A stretch of 64,000 nt of DNA, from NCBI RefSeq assembly GCF_018294505.1, contig NC_057807.1:273277369-273341368 (forward strand), given 5' to 3'. The notes beneath the pieces were generated by a model that was not told the DNA's origin, searched no databases, and saw only the letters and a list, made by a program, of their open reading frames with translations. This DNA is from Triticum aestivum (Eukaryota > Streptophyta > Magnoliopsida > Poales > Poaceae). This document shows, in pieces, positions 35,177-46,900 of this stretch. The translations under genes and the position numbers were made by a program. Numbering within the stretch: position 1 is the stretch's first letter; each line of letters begins with the position of its first letter.

Positions 35177-36907
35177 TGTTGGGGAACGTAGTAATTTTAA
35201 GAAAAATTCCTACGCACACGCAAGATCATGGTGATGTATAGCAACGAGAGGGGAGAGTAATGTCCACGTACCCTCGTAGACCGTAAGCGGAAGCGTTATG
35301 ACAACGCGGTTGATGTAGTCATACGTCTTCACGATCTGACCGATCCAAGTACCGAACGTACGGCACCTCCGAGTTCAGCACACGTTCAGCTCGATGACGA
35401 TCCCCGGACTCCGATCTAGCAAAGTGTCGGGGATGAGTTCCGTCAGCACGTCGGCATGGTGACGATGATGATGTTCTACCGGCGCAGGGCTTTGCATAAA
35501 CTCCGCGACGATATGACCGAGGTGGAATATGGTGGAGGGGGGCACCACACACGGGTAAGGAACGATCACGTAGATCAACTTGTGTGTCTATGGGGTGCCC
35601 CATGCCCCCGTATATAAAGGAGCAAGGGAGGAGGAGGCCGGCCCTAGGAGGGGGTGCACCAAGTGTGGAGTCCTACTAGGACTCCCTAGTCCTAGTAGGA
35701 TTCCACCTCCCATATGAAATAGGAAAAGAGGAAGGGAAAAGGAGAAGGAAGGAAGGGGGCGCCCCCCTTCCCTAGTCCAATTCGGACCAGACCAAGGGGA
35801 GGGGTGCGGCCACCCTTGAGGCCTTTTCCTTCTTTCCCGTATGGCCCAATAAGGCCCAATACGTATTCCCGTAACTCTCCGGTACTCCGAAAAATACCCG
35901 AATCACTCGGAACCTTTCCGAACTCCGAATATAGTCGTCCAATATATCGATCTTTACATCTCGACCATTTCAAGACTCCTCGTCATGTCCCCGATCTCAT
36001 CCGGGACTCCGAACTCCTTCGGTACATCAAAACTCATAAACTCATAATATAACTGTCATCGTAACATTAAGCGTGCGGACCCTACGGGTTCGAGAACTAT
36101 GTAGACATGACCTAGAATTATTCTCGGTCAATAACCAATAGCGGAACCTGGATGCTCATATTGGCTCCCACATATTCTATGAAGATCTTTATCGGTTAAA
36201 CCGCATAACAACATACGTTGTTCCCTTTGTCATCGGCATGCTACTTGCCCGAGATTCGATCGTCGGTATCCAATACCTAGTTCAATCTCGTTACCGGCAA
36301 GTCTCTTTACTCGTTATGTAATACATCATCTCGCAACTAACACATTAGTCACATTGCTTGCAAGGCTTATAGTGATGTGCATTACCGAGAGGGCCCAGAG
36401 ATACCTCTCTGACAATCGGAGTGACAAATCCTAATCTCGAAATACACCAACCCAACATATACCTTCGGAGACACCTGTAGAACTCCTTTATAATCACCCA
36501 GTTACGTTGTGACATTTGGTAGCACACAAAGTGTTCCCCCGGTAAACGGGAGTTGCATAATCTCATAGTCATAGGAACATGTATAAGTCATGAAGAAAGC
36601 AATAGCAACATACTAAACGATCAAGTGCTAAGCTAACGGAATGGGTCAAGTCAATCACATCATTCTCACAATGATGTGATCTCGTTAATCAAATGACAAC
36701 TCTTTTGTCCATGGCTAGGAAACATAACCATCTTTGATAAATGAGCTAGTCAAGTAGAGGCATACTAGTGACACTATGTTTGTCTATGTATTCACACATG
36801 TATTATGTTTCCGGTTAATACAATTCTAGCATGAATAATAAACATTTATCATGATATAAGGAAATAAAAAATAACTTTATTATTGCCTCTATGGCATATT
36901 TCCTTCA
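35177..36907 (-). repeat. 5' LTR of Angela-like element
   Basis: A 1731-bp LTR with intact TG...CA ends. It contains the same TATA-type box (about 35612-35618) and a GC-rich block with the near-palindrome TCCTACTAGGACT...AGTCCTAGTAGGA at 35669-35701. Confidence 0.95.
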
Positions 36908-36914
36908 TCACATG

Positions 36915-37287
36915 CTAGTCAGACGCCGTCGTTCTCCTTCCCGGCTTTGTCGGCGACACCCCACCGTGCTTGGATCTCCGCCAACCTCTCCGCGGCATCG
37001 CGTGCGTCCTTTTCTTTCTTGCGGCGGTGGGCTTCTCTTTTCTTGAGTGCTTTCTGACTTTTCTGCTCCCTCTGTGCGGCTTTGGCCGCCTCTTGCTCTA
37101 CCGCCCATTCGGCCTTGGCATCTTCAAATTCCTCCCACATAGTTGTGAGGTTGCGAGCGGCGATGAACTCAGCACAGCGGGATGCCATCGCTTCCCTACC
37201 ATTTTGTGTGCGATCGTGGGCAGCGTGGAACTCGGCGCGGCGGGATGCCATCGCTGCCTTACCGGTTAGTGTGCGGTGCGGTGGCAT
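36915..37287 (-). CDS. Uncharacterised Ala/Glu/Arg-rich coiled-coil ORF, probably gene fragment in CACTA
   Basis: A 122-codon minus-strand ORF ending just beside the Angela TSD. Residues 10-50 contain two copies of an AMASR-AEF-AA unit; residues 51-110 are a highly charged predicted helix (WEEFEDAKAEWAVEQEAAKA, then RREAHRRKKEKDARDAAERL-like). Codon use is GC-rich at third positions, unlike the surrounding DNA, which suggests a captured gene piece. I do not recognise the family, and expression is unknown. Confidence 0.4.
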
Positions 37288-38059
37288 GAACGATGCTTGG
37301 TGAGAGCTCTAGGGTGGAGTGGCCGAACAACCGTATAGTGCATTGGTTTGTCAAGAGCTCAAGGAGAGAAGACAAAGCAAATTTGGATTCCCCTTCAATC
37401 CTGGTCATTTATTACCGAGTAAAATGCATTGGCGGTCATCGAACTTGTCTTATACTAGCTCACTTTGATCATTGTATACAAGATATGGTGATTATACGGT
37501 CACTGGCTCAGCGTATAGCTCCGTATTTGTCTGGTTGACCAGTCAAACAGTCCGCATGCGCCTCATCAGCTCGTGTTCTTTATCTATCTTCGCAGGCCTA
37601 CCTGTCAATGGAGAGAGAAATACTGTAAAAACCAAAATTATGCGTATGTGGGGAATCAAACCACGGACTCGTCGCTGCAACGCACCCTCGTTAGCCAAAT
37701 GAAAATGAAATACTTCGCGTCAGACACTCATGCTCACGCTGTCAAAGCATGCTAATGCATGCACGTCGCCCTCTAAATCAAAGTCTTGCTTATGGCGCAA
37801 CACAAACGGCGAGCCCATCACCTGCGCGCCCCGGCGGTGCCTGACATTATTGTTTAGACGTTTGATGGAGGCCTACGCGAACGACGAGCATGTATTCACC
37901 TGGCTCAACACCAACGGTCATACTCAGAGCACCTTGCTCAGGTATATCGTCCATCACAACGACAATCTATAAAACAGCCTAGCTAGAGAGGGTACTATGG
38001 TAGTATGGTACGGAGTATGTACTATCGTGAGCGACCGATCTTAGTGCCACTGCACATCG
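37288..38059. other. CACTA interior, no gene identified
   Basis: Several short plus-strand frames, the best at 37730-37972 (ends RRLMEAYANDEHVFTWLN...), but without recognisable motif or splice context. Could be a captured gene fragment. Confidence 0.35.
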
Positions 38060-40090
38060 AAACCCCTTCCATTGCTAGCGCGTGTTTCCCGCCTGAAACG
38101 GCCACCGTCTCTCCAGAATGTCAATGCTGCATTCACCAGACTTAACTGCAGGTGCAATTGGTGTTTCACTGACAAGCAGGCCAGATGCCCGTTGGGCCCA
38201 CATGTCAGTAACCCAACACATCTGCAGTTAAGTCACTGAAGCAGCATCCGCATTCACACCCGACGAACCTACTCCGGCGCCAGCTGTCCATCCGCCTGCC
38301 GCGGCTCATTGCCATTGGCCCGCTATATTAACTTGAGCCCCAGCTCCCAGCCATAACCAAAGACCCAAACTTATTCTCCTCTGGTCCCTTCTTTCTGTCG
38401 GCACCACTCCAACCATGGCCTCCTGGCGCTCCGAAGCTCTCTTGGACGTACTGTCGCAGGAGCAGATGAGGGACATCGGCGGCTCCGCTCCGGGCACGCT
38501 CCAAAGCTCTCTTCGACGTACTGTCGCAGGAGCAAACGAAGGAGACCGCCGGCACCCCCCCCCCCCCGGCCGCCCTTCGCCGCCACGACCACGAAGCCGG
38601 CGCGCGTGCGCGGGTGCAGCCGGCAGCGAGGAAGAGTAGTACACGGTAGGTCGCCGCCGCTCTGGTCCCAAGAAGGCCACCGCTACTCCACTCAGTCGAT
38701 GACAAGCTTGGTGGGGTAAACATCGACGGCCGATTAGCCGCTTGACGGTAACGTGGAGGCGGAAATCTTCAGAACCTTGTGCTCCGGAGGAGGAGGTTAT
38801 CGAGGCAGATGAGGAGGAGGCAAAGGCAATGGTCGGCTTTCTCGGGTTCATGGCCGGACATGGTGGTCGGGCGCCGGCGATCGTTTAGTTTAGGTTTACA
38901 GTAGGTTTTAGTACGGTTTGTTCAAAATATGTAATGAATTTCATCTAGTTTGTAGGAATTTTTTTCAAAATGTAATGAATTTCATCCGGTTAATTTCAAA
39001 TTTGCTTCGTTTGCACGAATTTCGTCTGGTTAGTTCATATAGTTGTCGAAAGGTATGCGGGCAGCATCAGATGGCATCCATTAGTGTCCTCAGACAGATG
39101 CCAGTGTAAATTTGTGGACCCGCACTGGAGATGCCCTAACTATCATGCTATAATCGCTAACAGTCCTCCATTATTTGGCAGGGAACAGTTATCCCTCGAT
39201 CAAAATCAGATCTGATGTGTTTCGCACTCCTCCCGTGTAAGAGTGTAAACTCTTGCTTACATAAAAATGGAGCAAGTGGACGGCACTGTAGCACGTCATA
39301 TCGCTCGAACTAGCCTGCCTAACGAGCGGGAAAGCACCGCCCTCGTCATTTTGTTCTGGATTTCTATCGATCGATCGCGCGAAAATGGTATGCTTCGCAA
39401 GTTCTAAAGGAAAAGGCGGCACACTTATGACTCGTACGCGTCGCACCCCCGACAGTCCAGCTCGCACGCCGCTCACCAGAGGGGACACGCGTTGTCTTGC
39501 AATTTCACTAACATGTGGGACTGTAATTGAATAAATCATCGATAGCCGCAATCTAATCGCTCGGCGGGTGTCGGCTGAGAAGAGAGAAACGGGGGAGGGA
39601 GAAGAGATCGCCCGCCCGCCATGCACAGACTCCAAGAAATATATGGTCATAATGTGAGGTGCGCCTTGCTGGAGTCCGGACCGCTTCTGGAGCCCGCTCT
39701 GACCGCCCTGGCCCCTCAGGACGCCAGCTGCCTGTCGCATGCATAGCAAGTAGTCCCCGCTTATGTGGAGGAGAGAGAGGCATTGACAAAGTCAAGGAGT
39801 AAAAGTGGAGACAATAGCTTCCATAAAAAATAAACAATGAATACTCGTTGCTCGTCCTCTATATCGGAAGGAATACTTTCATTCGCCGACATGTGGGACG
39901 TCGACCATCGTGTTCCACCTGCCATGCACAAAATTATCCTGGTCTACCCCGGTTGTATCGCAGACTCAACCTTTCCCACTGTAAATTGTTCGGACGAAGG
40001 AACCATCATGACTTCGTTGAATTCTGCTTCTTCAAGAAAACTTACCGTACCCGCAATACTGCTACCAAACGCGAAGACTGGACATAACCG
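38060..40090. repeat. Segmental duplication, copy 2 (pairs with 26160-28085)
   Basis: Anchor blocks at 38094, 39880 and 39971-40041 match copy 1 in order with an almost constant offset. With the 8.5-kb Angela removed the two copies are about 3.4 kb apart, so they look like an old tandem duplication inside the CACTA. Copy 2 also holds the plus-strand ORF at 38415-38639. Confidence 0.55.
38415..38639 (+). CDS. Small ORF with internal duplication, CACTA-borne
   Basis: A 74-codon ORF starting MASWRSEALLDVLSQEQMRD. At DNA level the first ~55 bp are repeated at about 38498-38545 (AGCTCTCTTCGACGTACTGT), but the second copy is read in a shifted frame, followed by a Pro- and Arg-rich tail. The frame probably continued further in the ancestor, since related reading sense resumes after the TAG. 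No family recognised; likely a pseudogene or fragment. Confidence 0.4.
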   Translation: MASWRSEALLDVLSQEQMRDIGGSAPGTLQSSLRRTVAGANEGDRRHPPPPGRPSPPRPRSRRACAGAAGSEEE

Positions 40091-40701
40091 TACCACGTCA
40101 TATCACTGAAACCCACTAGGCCAAACTAGCCCGCCTAGGTCATCTATAACGGAGGGAGTACGTCTCTGCACTGCTATGATTTTGTGTTGCACGTTCTCCG
40201 TACTTTTGCTACGATTTTCCAACCCGATGAACCAAATGATGCCTGAATGTATCCGTGTCGACTATTGTCTAATCGATCGCTAAGCCTACAATTTTAGGAG
40301 CTAGGGCTATTGGTCGATCAACGAGGGATAAGTATAAGTGTACCACGAACTCATCAGCCCCAATGTTTCTCTTCGGTGAGTGTTTTGCAAGTACTATAGC
40401 TCGCACAGTAGCTAGCCTACTAACACCAAGAATCATCAAACAAGCCCTGCTGATATGATAAACAGTTGAAACTTACATCTAAGCATGCCATATATTACAT
40501 CAAAAGCTGGTGCGGATACATCTGTTTCCATAACTCGGAGAGGGTTCGCATGATTCATCGCATGATTCACTATCAAACAAAAGTAGCAAGATCCGCCCAC
40601 ACAAGATAGTGCACTAGCCCTAAGATGGTTTGATAACACGCATCATTCTGGTAATTAAACACAGGGCAATGCAAACTACCCTGAAGGATTAGCGCGACCA
40701 A
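40091..40701. other. CACTA interior, no gene identified
   Basis: Contains the half-MITE end CGGAGGGAGTACG at about 40150 (a Stowaway relic) and nothing else supported. Confidence 0.45.
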
Positions 40702-41375
40702 CTATTTCTTGTCATCGATCTCTCGGGCAATGTCCACAGCACGGAGAGTGGCATGGGAATCGATTTCTGGGGCAATATCCACAGGACTGACCGCAACATC
40801 GGAATCGATCTCTGGGGCGATGTCCACAGGATGGACAGCAGCATCGGAATCGATCTCCGGGGCGATGCCAACAGGACGGGCCACGACATCGGAATCATCA
40901 AGTATGTCCACCGGCACCTGCACAACCCTAACATATCAGCAAGCACATTGCAAATAATCAAAAACCACAACTATGGTAATAAGCCATTATTTTTTACCTC
41001 GTGCATCTCATCAGGGGATCTCATCCCTCCGGGGGCCATCTCCTCGTCCTCGATGGGGGCCATCACCTTGCCAGGGGAATACTGCTTCTCAACGGCAACT
41101 ATCTCCGCAAACTTGGTCTTGAGCCTCACATAGGTGGCAATCAGAGTTCCTAGGGTAGGCACGGTGGGCCCCTTGCTGTTCTTCCAACTTTCTTTGAGGA
41201 GTTCGTCCACCAACGTCGTCCACTCTTTGGCCAGTGCTTGTTTCTTGGAGTTCTTCGTCTCCATGGGTTGGCCCGCTAACATGGTCAACTCGTTAGTCGG
41301 TGCTCGCTTTCTGGATATCACTGTCTCCAGTGGGTTGTCCGCCGGCAACTCTTTGCCTAGTGCTCCAGTATCCAT
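40702..41375 (-). CDS. Two-exon gene of unknown function with C-terminal 15-residue repeats
   Basis: Exon 1 runs from ATG at 41375 to 40998 (126 codons). An 80-bp intron (40997-40918) has GT donor (GAG|GTAAAA) and AG acceptor (TTGTGCAG|GTGCC). Exon 2 runs 40917-40702 with stop. Both junctions are phase 0, giving 197 residues. Residues 55-75 (EWTTLVDELLKESWKNSKGP) look helical. The C-terminus is four units of a 15-residue repeat, PVDIAPEIDSDVAVS-like, the last ending REIDDKK. A splice-acceptor-like TTTGTTTGTCAG lies 8 nt before the ATG, suggesting a 5' UTR intron. No stops or frameshifts. It may be a CACTA accessory protein; no family recognised. Confidence 0.55.
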
Positions 41376-43619
41376 CAATGAACTGACAAACAAAAAGCAA
41401 TTGAAAGGAAACCACAATCGCAATGAAAATGGGATTAGAATAGGATGTGAGAATTGGTTGGTGCTTCGCAAAAAGAAGATTCTTGGGATGACAATATAGC
41501 AGCATAACTGATTCGCCCACCTTTCCTTCGTTGCTACAGAAGAAAAATGGCATAAGTGAGTAGCGTGGAGTGAGGTTTTCTTCAAGAAAGGGAAGAAAGG
41601 GCTTGAATGAGCATTCCGATGAAATGATGGTTGCTTCGTCAAGTCCAACTTGGAGGCCACCTTACCACTACTAGTAAAGGTGTGGGTTTTGTGATATGAC
41701 GGGTCATGATGGCCAGACCGGGGTGACAGGTGAGTCTCGACTATAGAACCTCGCTGTGATTTGTTGGATGGCACGCGGGCCCGGATGCTTTGAAATGTCC
41801 CACACGTAGATAGAGCGGCTAGTCATATAGGCGTGCTCAATATTGTGCACCGCAACCAAGGCGGAGAGGAAAACGAGAGAACTACGTAATTAATGCATGA
41901 GTTTAATTAGGGTAGTTTTGTAAAGTAGTACGAGATACATTCCTCCAATCACAAAATGCCTTGGTTCATGAGATTTGAGATTTGAGCCCTATAAACCGGA
42001 AGGGAGGCTCCCTGCTTTCTGGTTTATAGGGCTTATCTCAAAATTTTAGTTTCTCTATTTTATAAGACTCAATTTGGTTGTTTTCCATCACATGTTCAGA
42101 TTCCAAGGTTCATTAAATCATTGCATGCAAGTATTAAGAGAAAATTGACCAATGCATGTACTTTATGCATGCATGCATTGCAATTAATGCATTGATAAAC
42201 ATAATTTTTTGAGGATAACAAGAGCATTAATTAGGTGCTTTTGCAAAACTACAAAAAGTATTCCACCACTCGCCATCTACCTTGATTGGTGAGATTTTTG
42301 AATTGAGCACTATAAACCGGAAAGGAGTGAGTACCTTGTTTCTTGTTTCTTGACATATCAACCAATAAGAGATGAGAGGTGTGCATGCTTTTAATGACTT
42401 GCAATGGCTAGTTGATTGCAAGCAATGCTATTAATTAGCAAATAAACATTGGTGACCCCAGGAGGAAATGGTGCTAAGCGCGTGGACCTATGCAGACTGA
42501 GTATCAACCAATGGATGATGGACTTTAATTGTTAAACAATAGCAATTTTGTCTCATGCAAGAGCCTGGCTAGTATATATGCGTGCTCCAAGGCACCGCAC
42601 CACGCGAGCGTTTGCAACTACCACATTCGGGTTGCGCTTGGCTCATCGCCTCTTCGAGAAGACGAGCAATGATGTTACTCCTACTTCTATAGTATCGAAT
42701 CCACTGTTGCATGTCTGTGCACCTCGTGCGGGAGGGATAGCGTGTAGCGAAAGCTTCTACTTACTGCTCCTGCCTTTGCATCTATGACAGGTGGGCCCAA
42801 CAAGTGGTTGGCCCTCCTGTCATGCAGCCAAAGGCAGGTGTAGTTAAGGCACCGGAGCTCAGTCCGCGAGAAAGAGGGTGTTGTAATCAAATTTCTCAGT
42901 CTTGTACAAGTTGACGCGACATGTCAAAGCACTGCACTCGATATAAGTCTTTTTACACATTTCAAATGGACTACTTCATATGTAGACATATTATGCTTTG
43001 TATGTAGTCACTTGTTGCAATCTCTAAAAAGACTTATATTTGGAAATGGAGGGAGTACAACGCATGCATGCATGCTGTGACTTTCCTTTTGATACTTGCA
43101 TGTGTTGATTTGATGCACCTTGCCAAATTTTGACTATAAATTTAACTAACCAAATTTTCATGCATGTCACAAAAAATTACGGGGCTGTTTGGATTGTGAC
43201 TATGTTTGTCTTATGTTGCTACATTATTTTTCCCACACTTGCCACACTTGCCTAACCTGAGTTGCTCAAAATGTTAGACACACTTTGGCTTGCCTAAGGG
43301 AATCTTGCCACAATTTTTGTGTCTATGACACATTATTTTTGTGTCTATGACATGTGGAGTAGAAAATATAAATAATAATGCATGTTGGGGCAACCCACGT
43401 TTCCGCTAATTTTAGCCGTGGGCTTGTTCACAATTTTTATGAGGGGGTGGTTGTTCATTTAATGGAGGGACTTGTAGTACCAGACTTGAACGATACAAAG
43501 TGTGACCTGGCAAACTGTAACACCACTTGGAACAAGCGGGTAGCTATCTCAAAAAACAATCAACAACTAAAAAAAGCGACCTGGCATGTAGTAGTACACA
43601 ATTTTAAACGATTGTTTTG
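41376..43619. other. CACTA interior with inverted and direct repeats
   Basis: Probably includes the promoter and 5' UTR of the minus-strand gene. At 41974-42042 are hairpin arms around GAGCCCTATAAACCGGAAGG. The same block recurs directly at 42280-42325 (TTGAGCACTATAAACCGGAA). A degenerate Stowaway copy lies at about 42941-43055 (right end GGAAATGGAGGGAG then TA). Short direct repeats of TTTTTGTGTCTATGACA occur at 43312-43350. No coding evidence. Confidence 0.55.
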
Positions 43620-43644
43620 ATGGAGTGAAAAAGGAAAACTACCG

Positions 43645-43700
43645 CACTACGTATATATAGGCTGGAGCCTCTGCGCTTGCTTTCTAGGGTTGCTCTATTC
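43645..43700 (+). promoter_or_regulatory. Putative Pol II promoter inside CACTA
   Basis: TATATATAGGC at about 43650-43660 is followed by an unstructured leader with CTCTATTCACACACTCTCATC, then by a GC-rich 5' UTR-like block (43800-43990). This looks like a plant core promoter facing right, but no intact gene follows within 3 kb. Confidence 0.4.
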
Positions 43701-44173
43701 ACACACTCTCATCCTCTCTAGATCTAAACAAGATAGGGGTAGTAACACTGTTTTGTCCCTTCAAAAAACACTGGCTTTCTATCCTCACCGCTGGTTATAG
43801 ATCCGGACGTATCCCCTTCCGCCGGTGAAGGGGAGGAGGGGCGGCGTTTAGGCCGTCGTCGACAGCGAGGGAGGAGACCCACTGCCGGCCGCACCGTTAT
43901 CTCTAGCCGAGCGCCGGCGCGGGAGGTCCTCTGATCCCTTCGTCATTGCCTTTGGGCGGATCCGGCCTCCCGCCGCCCACCTATCCACATCCCGATGACC
44001 TTCAGCTATATATTCATTTGAAACCGCCTTAGCTCTACTTCCCCAGCTTACTACTTCGCTGCATGTGCATCATTTTCTACCTCTCAGCTCCTCTCGATCG
44101 GATGGTCCAACGTCACCTATTTGTTTTCTTATATTGTTAGAGGTAAGGCTACTTCATGGAGTCGAATCTTGTA

Positions 44174-44276
44174 CTCCCTCCGTACGAAAATACTTGTCAT
44201 TGAAATGGATGTATCTAGATGTATTTTAGTTCTAGACACATCCATTTTGATGACAAGTAATTCCGGACGGAGGGAG
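44174..44276. mobile_element. Stowaway MITE, 103 bp
   Basis: Terminal inverted repeats CTCCCTCCGTACGAAAATAC and the complement of TTCCGGACGGAGGGAG, with the whole element near-palindromic. Flanking TA at 44172-44173 and 44277-44278. Confidence 0.92.
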
Positions 44277-44769
44277 TACTTGGTTCAAACAAAAAATAAA
44301 GTGTGGGTGGGGGAATTTAGTATGTACATCGGACTTGATACAAACAGGAAGGAAAGGGGGTGAAAGTAGTACAGACTAGTCATCCAACCGGTCTCTTGGT
44401 CGAAAAGGGAAATATAGGGGTAATGCTGTACACAGTGGTATGACCAGGACTAGATTTGCTATCCACACATAGGAGTAAGTGGCTAGAGTGAACAAAAATG
44501 GGACCAACCCGGATATGTTTCTTGGATGTTTGTTTCTCGAGGCAACAAACTATGAATCACCACTTTATGCCCTTGTTTACATACATGGTGCTTGACTGCT
44601 GGTGCACTGACTGTCCCATGCCCTTATACCAAATATTTAGTTGTTCTTAATCTAATGTCCCTGGTAAAAATGAAGCCATGCCACTGTTATAAGCCATGAC
44701 AAGTTTAGCCAAATGTTTTTGCCTGTAATTGTTTGAGACTCTCACTATTTCTCTGTACCTTTTTGTGCA

Positions 44770-46900
44770 AACAGGGATATCCAATTCACCTGGTTGCTAT
44801 TGTGACCTTTTGGTGCACTTCACAAAACTCTTCTTAAAAGAAGTGACTTTTGTGTTGTTTGACTGGAATGTCAGAATGGAACAGTTGGTTCATTTTGGTG
44901 GAACTGCACAAAGGGAGATCTGTGTTCCAATCCTCATCATCCATATTGGCGCCATAACCTTCCTTTGGGTAAGAATGATATTTAATGCATGTGTTCATCT
45001 CTATTTTCCGACTGCCATGAGAAAATAATGCTATTTTTTACTAGTACACTTGTACTCCCTCACTGACAAAACCAATTCTGAATTAGAAGGCCAATCATGT
45101 ACTTGGTTTCACCAACTGGTGAGGAGAAAGAGAAACAGAGCATGAAGAGGAAGAAGAACAACAATAAACAGTGCCAAGGCGATCTTGCTGAAGCCAGAGG
45201 CCTCAGTCAAGGCCATTCAAGGGCTCCGGCAACGACTACCTTACATGTGAGACGATCCTCCAGGGAGTCCTTCCACTTTTGTTGTCTCACTTAATTAATT
45301 AGGGGTACTAAAGTACCACTAATTTATTACTGCTAATTTTCCTGTTGGAGTTAAACAAATCTTTAGTAGGACCCTATGTTGAATCATGTACGTGTGTGTG
45401 TTTGTCTATGGAGGTGAATCATGTGGTGGAGCAGGTAGGGAATATTATTAGTGTCATGACATAATAGTGCTATTGTTTTGCATGTCAATTTATTGCTATT
45501 GGTTCAATGAGGCAATGTTTTGCGTATTGTCCATCAAGAATTTGATGCTACTGTTTGAGTAATATGCTAATGTCTTCCTATCATGTCTCACTAAGCTAAT
45601 GAAGGTTTCAACTTATTCCTACTTGTGCAAACAGGGATCATGTTGTGCCAATCATGCATTTTAGTGGAACTACACAAGACAATACAATGAACTCTATCCC
45701 AGCCAGTGCTTTAACTCTGCTGGAAGTTCTTGATAATCTTTCGATATAATCTCAGCACTTGGAAACAAGAGTGATTTCAACCATACATTTGAAGTGCACA
45801 AAAATATATACTATTGTGTGATTCCAGTGAGTGCTTTATCATCTCTTATGGGACTACATGAATAAGCTTTTTTTCTCAGGTTGGTACGGGCCTAAGGCCT
45901 TCATCCATATTAGTTTCTTGTCATCTCTATTTGTATCGTGCTACTGTCATGAGAAACTCCTTTATCTTTGCACGTTAAAGTTTTGCAACTTATGATAAAT
46001 GCCAATGCTTCGAGTGTTGAGCTAATTGTCATTGATTAAATAAACTAATACCTCTCTTTAAGCAAGACTACCATGTTGCTAACTTTACCCATTAAGATAA
46101 TGATGGTGCTTCTATTTGATAGTGTATGTTTGATCAACTAGTCCTACTATTACAGTAATCTCACTCTCTCAATATATGTGCCAACAGGGATGCTCGATTT
46201 TGGTGGAACTACACAAAAACTTTGGGTGCTTCATTGCCTCGACAGCTTCCGTCCTTTCCTGTCAGTCGCAAATCTCGGCTTGCTTTCTTCCTTCACTGTC
46301 AGTCGCTTTGCTTATCTCGGCTTACAGCCAAAGGAAATAGTAATTGATATGCTACCTCACCCAGGTTGGTACTAGTCTTTATCCTGATTATTGTGCTTGT
46401 CATATGTATTGGTAATTTGGTATTGTGCTACTGTTTGCCGATTTCATAAAGGAGTAATTTGGAGCCTGAACTCGCAGGCAAATCATTACATCGGGTGATT
46501 TCAGTAGAACTGCACAAAATGATCAGATGGACAGGTACTTATGCTACTGCTATGTACTCCAAAGTTCACTCAAACATGCATCAATGTTGACAAGAAGAAG
46601 TGCCTATATTCATTCGAGTATCAACCGGCGTCAACCAATTGTCAATCTCCAAGTATTAGGAGAGTGAACGCCAAAAATATTGCTTGGTGCATAGCCCAGA
46701 AAAACGCAGTCCAGTCTTTGGTCCCAACTTGTGCCTTTTGGTTATCGGCACATATGGTACCGAACTATATGGCATGGAGTCTAAAGATTCTAGACAAGTT
46801 GGTTGACGCATATGTTCATCTGGCACTTAATCAGTCTATACGCCAAGGATGCTCCATTTTAGTTGAACTGCACAAAAAATTTGGGTGGTTCATTTTCTCA
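44770..46900 (+). repeat. Five degenerate exon-like repeats in CACTA interior
   Basis: The block CAGGGAT followed within ~60 bp by TTTTGGTGGAACT(G/A)CACAAA occurs at about 44773-44920, 45632-45690, 46188-46235, 46490-46525 and 46848-46890, all on the plus strand. The first three are preceded by a pyrimidine-rich TGTGC(A/C)AACAG, like a splice acceptor. Intervening sequence also repeats loosely (CAGGTTGGTAC at 45880 and 46365). No unit keeps an open frame over the array. It may be an amplified, decayed exon. Confidence 0.6.

Larger units (their letters stand above)
28364..36907 (-). mobile_element. Complete Angela/BARE-1/WIS-type copia retrotransposon, decayed
   Basis: Two LTRs of 1729 and 1731 bp (28364-30092 and 35177-36907) enclose about 5.1 kb. 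A perfect 5-bp TSD 'tcaca' flanks it (28359-28363 and 36908-36912). On the minus strand the LTR begins TGAAGGAAATATGCC and ends CCCCAACA, with an initiator-Met-tRNA-type primer site and a polypurine tract in the right places. Coding order on the minus strand is gag, integrase, RT, RNase H, the copia order. Stops, frameshifts and catalytic changes make it inactive. LTR differences are mostly C/T and G/A transitions; I count roughly 4% in the first 390 bp compared. Confidence 0.95.

Noticed and set aside
38306..38851. 181-codon minus-strand ORF
   Set aside because: It overlaps the plus-strand MASWRSEALL frame in GC-rich DNA and has no motif; likely an antisense shadow.
41376..41774. Extension of the exon-1 frame to an upstream ATG at 41774
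   Set aside because: The upstream part is Ser/Phe-rich, unlike the rest, and an acceptor-like site lies just before the ATG at 41375, so it is more likely intron or 5' UTR.
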